Position numbers and translations under genes: made by a program
Notes under the pieces: model-generated
What the model saw: only the letters and a program-made list of their open reading frames with translations
Databases searched by the model: none
Told to the model about the DNA's origin: nothing
Shown: positions 58,510-64,000 of the stretch, one piece after another
Layout of the letters: each line of letters begins with the position of its first letter
Numbering within the stretch: the first letter of the stretch is position 1
Source of the DNA: Liolophura sinensis
Taxonomy: Eukaryota; Mollusca; Polyplacophora; Chitonida; Chitonidae
DNA: 64,000 nucleotides
Assembly (NCBI RefSeq): GCF_032854445.1
Contig: NC_088300.1
Location: forward strand, 81,088,101-81,152,100
Reading direction: 5' to 3'

Positions 58510-59897
58510 GACCCTACTGGAGGCTATCGGTTTTATGCCATCCCCACTGAAGCTAAGTTTGGGTTTTGATGTCGTCCCTAATGGAGGCTAAGTTTGGGTT
58601 TCGATGTCGTCAGTAATGGAGGCTAAGCTTGTGGTTTTGATGTGGTCCCTAATGGAGGCTAAGCTTGGGTTTTGATGTCGTCCCTAATGGAGGCTAAGCT
58701 TGGGGTTTTGATGTCGTCCCTAATGGAAGCTTGGGGATTTGATGTGGTCCCTAATGGAGGCTAAGCTTGGGGTTTTGATGTTGTCCCTAATGGAGGCTAA
58801 GCTTGGGGTTTTGATGTCATCCCTAATAGAAGCTAAGCTTGGGGTTTTATGTTGTCCCTATTGAAAGCTAAGCTTGTGGATTTCATGTCGTCCCTAATGG
58901 AGGCTAAGCTTGGGTTTTGATGTGGTCCCTAATGGAGGCTAAGCTTGGGTTTTGATGTGGTCCCTAATGGAAGCTAAGCTTGGGTTTTGATGTGGTCCCT
59001 AATGGAAGCTAATCTTGGGTTTTGATGTCGTCCCTAATGGAGGCTAAGCTTGGGGTTTTGATGTCGTCCCTATTGGAAGCTAAGCTTGGGTTTTGATATC
59101 CCTACTGGAAGCTAAGCTTGGGTTTTGATATCCCTACTGGAAGCAAAGCTTGGGGTTTTATGTTGTCCCTATTGAAAGCTAATCTTGGGTTTTGATGTCG
59201 TCCCTAATGGAGGCTAAGCTTGGGGTTTTGATGTCGTCCCTAATGGAGGCTAAGCTTGGGGTTTTGATGTCGTCCCTAATGGAGGCTAAGCTTGGGTTTT
59301 GATGTCGTCCCTAATGGAGGCTATGCTTGGGGTTTTGATGTGGTCCCTAATGGAGGCTAAGCTTGAGGTTTTGATGTGGTCCCTAATGGAGGCTAAGCTT
59401 GGGTTTTGATGTGGTCCCTAATGGAGGCTAAGCTGGGGTTTTGATGTCGTCCCTAATGGAGGCTAAGCTTGGGTTTTGATGTGGTCCCTAATGGAGGCTA
59501 AGCTTGGGTTTTGATGTGGTCCCTAATGGAGGCTAAGCTTGTGGTTTTGATGTCGTCCCTAATGGAGGCTATGCTTGGGTTTTGATGTGGTCCCTAATGG
59601 AGGCTAACCTTGGGTTTTATGTTGTCCCTATTGAAAGCTAATCTTGGGTTTTGATGTCGTCCCTAATGGAGGCTAAGCTTGGGGTTTTGATGTTGTCCTT
59701 ATTGGAGGCTAAGGTTGGGTTTTATGTAATCCCCACTGAAGCTAAGTTTGGGTTTTGATGTCGCCCCTAAAGGAGGCTAAGCTTGGGGTTTGATGTCGTC
59801 CCTAATGGAGGCTAAGCTTGGGGTTTTATGTAATCCCTAATGGAGGCTAAACTTGGGTTTTAATGTCCCTACTGGAGGCTAAGCTTGGGTCCCCATT

Positions 59898-60048
59898 GAA
59901 TTTATTTATTTATTTATTGCATAGGTGTTTTACACTGTACTCAAAAATATTTCACTCATACGACACTGGCCAGCATTATGGAGGGTGGAAACCGGACAGA
60001 GCCCAGGGAAACCCACGACCATCCGCAGGTTGCCGACAGACCTTCCAG
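59898..60048 (-). mobile_element. Headless SINE inserted in the HindIII-site array
   Basis: It starts tttatttatttatttattgc, followed by the conserved body (ttttacactgtactcaaaa, ccagcattatggaggg, gaccatccgcaggttgc) and ends at gacagaccttcc. The tRNA head is missing. Confidence 0.88.
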
Positions 60049-60504
60049 TACCTAATGGAAGCTAAGCTTGGGTTTTGATGTCATCCCTAATTGGAAGCTA
60101 AGCTTGGGTATTAATGTCATCCCTAATCGAAGCTAAGCTTCGGTTCTGATGTCCCTATTGGAAGCTAAGATTTGGTTTTGTGTCGTCACTATTGGAAGCT
60201 AAAATTGGGTTTTGATGTTGTCACTATTGGGAGCTAAGCTTGGGTTTTGCTGTCGTCCCTATTGGAATCTAAGCTTTGGGTTTTATGTTGTCCCTATTGG
60301 AAGCTAAGCTTGGGTTTTGATATCCCTTCTGGAAGCAAAGCTTGGGGTTTTATGTTGTCCCTATTGAAAGCTAAGCTTGGGTTTTGATGTCATCCCTAAT
60401 GGAGGCTAAGCTTGGGTTTTGATGTCATCCCTAATGGGGACTGAGGATGGGTTTTGATATCATCCCTAATGGAGGCTAAGGTTGGGGTTTTATGTCGTCC
60501 CCAT

Positions 60505-60665
60505 TGAGTTTATTTATTTATTTATTTCATAGGTGTTTTACGCCGTACTCAAGAATATTTCACTTATACAACACCGGCCAGCATTATGGTGGGTGAAAAC
60601 CGGGCAGAGCCCAGGCGAAACCCACGACCATCAGCTGACAGACAGGTTGCTGACAGACCTTCCCG
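60505..60665 (-). mobile_element. Headless SINE inserted in the HindIII-site array
   Basis: Same structure and same end point (gctgacagaccttcc) as the copy at 59898. Flanked by cgtccccatt on both sides, a probable target-site duplication. It has a small internal duplication (gctgacagacaggttgctgacag). Confidence 0.9.
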
Positions 60666-63211
60666 TCCCCATTAGAAGCTAAGCTTGGGGTTTGATGTCA
60701 TCCCTATTGGAAGCTAAGCTGAGTTTTATGTCGTCCTTATTGGAGCCTAAGCCTGGGATTTTCTGTCGTCCCTATTGGGAGTTAAAATTGGGTTGTGATG
60801 TCGCCCTTATTGGAGGCTAAGCCTGGGATTTTCTGTCGTCCATATTGGGAGCTAAAATTGGGTTGTGATGTCGCCCTTATTGGAGGCTAAGCCTGGGATT
60901 TTCTGTCGTCCCTATTGGGAGCTAAAATTGGGTTGTGATGTCGTCACTATTGGAAGCTAAGCTTGGGGTTTTGATGTCGTCCCTTTTGGAAGCTAAGCTT
61001 GGGGTTTTGATGTCATTCCTATTGGGAGCTAAGCTGGGTTTTAATGTCGTCACTATTAGGAGCTAAAATTGGGTTGTGATGTCGCCCTTATTGGAGGCTA
61101 AGCTTGGGTTTTAATGTCGTCACTATTAGGAGCTAAAATTGGGTTGTGATGTCGCCCTTATTGGAGGCTAAGCCTGGGATTTTCTGTCGTCCCTATTAGG
61201 AGCTAAAATTGGGTTGTGATGTCATCACTATTGGAAGCTAAGCTTGGGTTTTATGTAATCCCTATTGGAAGCTAAGCTTGGGTTTTAATATTCCTAATGG
61301 AAGCTGAGGTTGGGTTTGATGTCGTCCCTAATGAAGGCTAAGCTGAGTTTTATGTTGTCCTTATTGGAGGCTAAGCTTGGGTTTTGATGTTGTCCATATT
61401 GGAAGCTAAGCTTGGGTTTTAATGTCGTCATTATTGGAAGCTAAACTTGGGTTTTAATGTCATCACTATTGGAAGCTAAGCTTGGGTTTTGATGTCGTCA
61501 CTATTGGACGCTAAGCTTGGGTTTTAATGTCGTCACTATTAGAAGCTAAGCTTGGGTTTTAATGTCGTCACTATTGGAAGCTAAGCTTGGGTTTTAATGT
61601 CGTCACTATTGGAAGCTAAGCTTGGGTTTTAATGTCTTCACTATTGGAAGTTCAGCTTGGGTACTGATGTCCTCCCTAATGGAGGCTAAGGTTGGAGTTT
61701 GATGTCATCCTTATTGGAAGCTAAGCTTGGGGTTTTCTGTCGTCCCTTTTGGGAGCTAAAATTGGGTTTTGATGTCGTCACTATTGGAGGCTAATCCTGG
61801 GGTTTGATGTTGTCCCTATTGGAAGCTAAGCTTGGGGTTTTGATGTCGTCTCTTTTGGGAGCTAAGGTTGGGGTTTTATGTCGTCCTTATTGGAGGCTAA
61901 GTCTGGGGTTTGATGTTGTCCCTAATGGAAGCTAAGCTTGGGTTTTAATGTCGTCACTATTTGAAGCTCCGCTTGGGTTCTGATGTCCTCCCTAACGGAG
62001 GCTAAGGTTGGAGTTTGATGTCATCCTTATTGGAAGCTAAGCTTGGGGTTTTCTGTCGTCCCTTTTGGGAGCTAAAGTTGGGTTTTGATGTCGTCCTTAT
62101 TGGAGGCTAAGCCTGGGGTTTGATGTTGTCCCTATTGGAAGCTAAGGTTGGGGTTTTGATGTTGTCCCTTTTGGGAGCTAAGGCTGGGGTTTTATGTCGT
62201 CCTTATTGGAAGCTAAGCCTGGGGTTTGATGTTGTCCCTATTGGAAGCTAAGCTTGGGTTTTGATGTCGTACCTATTGGGAGCTAAGCGTGGGTTCTTAG
62301 GTTGTCCCTATTGGAAGCTAAGCTTGGGTGTAGATGTCATCCCTTTTTGAAGCTAAGCCTGGGTTTTGATGTCCCTATTGGAAGCTAAGATTTGGTTTTT
62401 GTGTCGTCCCTATCAGAAACTAAGCTTGGGTTCTGATGTCCCTATTGGAAGCTAAGATTTGGTTTTTGTGTCGTCACTATTGGAAGCTAAAATTGGGTTT
62501 TGATGTTGTCCCAATTGGAAGTTAAGCTTGGGTTTTTAGGTCAGCCCTACTGGAAGCTCAGCTTGGGTTCTGATGTCCTCCCTGCTGGAAGCTAAGCTTG
62601 GGTGTTGATGTCATTCCTTTTTGAAGCTAAGATTGGGTATTTAGGTCGGAAGCTAAGATTTGGTTTTTGTGTCGTCACTATTGGAAGCTAAAATTGGGTT
62701 TTGATGTTGTCCCAATTGGAAGTTAAGCTTGGGTTTTTAGGTCAGCCCTTTTGGAAGCTCAGCTTGGATTCTGATGTTCCTATTGGAAGCTAAGCTTTGG
62801 CTTTTGTGTTGTCACTATTGGAAGCTAAGCTTGGGTTTTGATGTCATCCTTATTGGAAGCTCAGCTTGGGTTTTCATGTCATCCCACTTGGAAGCAAAGC
62901 TTGGGGTTTTGATGTCGTCTCTAATGGAGGCTAAGCTTGGGGTTTTGATGTCATCCCTAATGGAGGCTAAGCTTGGGGTTTTGATGTCGTCCCTAATGGA
63001 GGCTAAGCTTGGGGTGTTGATGTGGTCCCTAATGGAAGCTAAGCTTGGGGTTTTATGTTGTCCCTATTGAAAGCTAAGCTTGTGGTTTTGATGTCCCAGT
63101 TGGAAGCTAAACTTGGGTTTTGATGTCCCAATTGGAAGCTAAGCTTGGGTTTGTTTTTTTGTCATCCCTATTGAAAGCTAAGCTTGGGTTCTGATGTCGT
63201 CCCAACTGGAT

Positions 63212-63492
63212 GTTTTTTTTTTTTTTGTTTTTTTTTTGATTGGTGTTTTACGCCGTACTCAAGAATATTTCACTTATACGACGGCGGCCAGCATTATGGT
63301 GGGTGGAAACTGGGCAGAACCCGGGGGGGAAACTCACGACCATCCGCAGGTAGCTGACAGACCTTCCCACATACGGCCAGAGAGAAAGCCAGCATGAGCT
63401 GGACTTGAACTCACAGCGACTGCATTGGTGAGAGACTCCTGGGTCATTATGCTGCGCTAGTGCGCTAACCAACTGAGCCACGGAGGCCCCTT
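63212..63492 (-). mobile_element. tRNA-derived SINE, full length, youngest-looking copy
   Basis: In element sense: head gggcctccgtggctcagttg gttagcgc (box A TGGCTCAGTTGG), box-B-like GAGTTCAAGTCC, body with ataatgctggccgccgtcgt and atattcttgagtacggcg, end aaaacaccaatc and a poly-A of about 28 with one C. gtcccaactgga occurs at 63199-63210 and again at 63493-63504, and the interrupted array unit resumes after the second copy, supporting a 12-bp target-site duplication. Confidence 0.93.
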
Positions 63493-63875
63493 GTCCCAAC
63501 TGGAAGCTAAGCTTGGGTTTTGATGTCCCAATTGGAAGCTAAGCTTGGGGTTTTGATGTCCCAGTTGGAAGCTATGCTTGGGTGTTGATGTCATCCCAAC
63601 TGGAAGCTAAGCTTGGGGTTTGATGTCCCAATTGGAAGCTAAGCTTGGGTTTTGATGTCCCAATTGGAAGCTAAGCTTGGGTTTTGATGTCCCAATTGGA
63701 AGCTAAGCTTGGGTTTTGATGTCCCAATTGGAAGTTAAGCTTGGGTTTTTATGTCCCAATTGGAAGCTAAGCCTGGGTGTTGATGTCATCCTTATTGAAA
63801 GCTAAGCTTGGGTTCTGATGTTGTCCGTATTGGAAGCTAAGCTGGGTTTTGATATTGTCCCTATTGGAAAACTGT

Positions 63876-63950
63876 CCTTGATTTTCTCAAGTAGCTGAAG
63901 GGTTGGTGAAACTTGAGAGTACATTGTCTTTATACATATTGTATATAAAG
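63876..63950. other. Unique sequence after the array
   Basis: Short AT-rich spacer between the last array unit and a SINE head. No feature was recognised. Confidence 0.5.
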
Positions 63951-64000
63951 GAAGGGCCTCTGTGGTCGAGCTCGCCAACGCGGCGCAATGACCCAGGAAC
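63951..64000 (+). mobile_element. SINE 5' head, cut by the window end
   Basis: ggaagggcctctgtggtcga then gctcgccaacgcggcgcaat and gacccagga matches the tRNA-like head of the 63212 element (gggcctccgtggctcag, gcataatgacccagga). The remainder lies outside the window. Confidence 0.75.

Larger units (their letters stand above)
58510..63875 (+). repeat. ~35-36-bp minisatellite with HindIII word, ~130 copies, interrupted by SINEs
   Basis: The unit is ctaatggaggctaagcttgg followed by ggttttgatgtcgtcc. Dialects follow along the array: aatggaggc with gatgtggtcc (left), attgggagctaaaattgg (middle, 60720-61230), and gatgtcccaattggaagc (right, 63500-63760). Most units contain aagctt. It lies in the intron above exon 58216-58296. 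I found no similarity of the unit to an exon. Confidence 0.95.

Noticed and set aside
63390-63490. A functional tRNA gene suggested by box A and box B words
   Set aside because: The tRNA-like part is the head of a dispersed SINE with poly-A tail and target-site duplication, and it does not fold convincingly as a cloverleaf by eye.

Overview
The window is nuclear DNA from an animal, most likely a mollusc or other lophotrochozoan. It carries split genes with GT-AG introns, a TRAF-family immune adaptor, tRNA-derived SINEs, frequent tacatgta-type words, and a very heavy load of minisatellites. Species cannot be fixed from sequence alone. Nothing looks prokaryotic or viral. By my reckoning roughly three quarters of the window is tandem repeat.

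Two protein genes converge. On the + strand, the 3' part of a TRAF6-like gene lies in four exons (2074-2235, 2518-2592, 5630-5707, 6175-7350). They encode TRAF-type zinc fingers, a long linker, a coiled coil and the C-terminal TRAF (MATH) domain; the RING part must lie upstream of base 1. On the - strand, the C-terminal ~386 codons of an ACSS3-like short-chain (propionyl/acetyl) acyl-CoA synthetase lie in twelve exons between 58296 and 37724. All phases match and the protein can be read continuously through the splices; its N-terminal half lies beyond 64000. The two genes are not obviously linked in function: one is innate immune signalling, the other mitochondrial acyl-CoA activation.

Layout: 1-7350 TRAF6-like exons and introns with three minisatellites and a SINE; 7351-9740 3' UTR and intergenic DNA; 9740-31650 a ~22 kb array of 47/48-bp units, passing into a 28-bp array to 33910; 33985-36655 two more arrays; 36996-58296 the ACSS3-like gene with an array in most of its introns; 58510-63860 a ~36-bp HindIII-site array with SINE insertions, in the intron above the first visible ACSS3 exon.

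The most striking observation is that many intronic arrays are anchored on splice junctions. In both genes the repeated unit often contains a copy of the neighbouring exon edge and its splice site: a donor, an acceptor, a whole 81-bp exon, or the terminal coding exon. Others begin within about 15-25 nt of a donor. This gives tens of decoy splice sites per intron. One array (87 bp = 29 codons) could be exonised in frame. The repeats and their exon homology are seen directly; any effect on splicing is inference. Copy numbers and array edges were estimated by eye.
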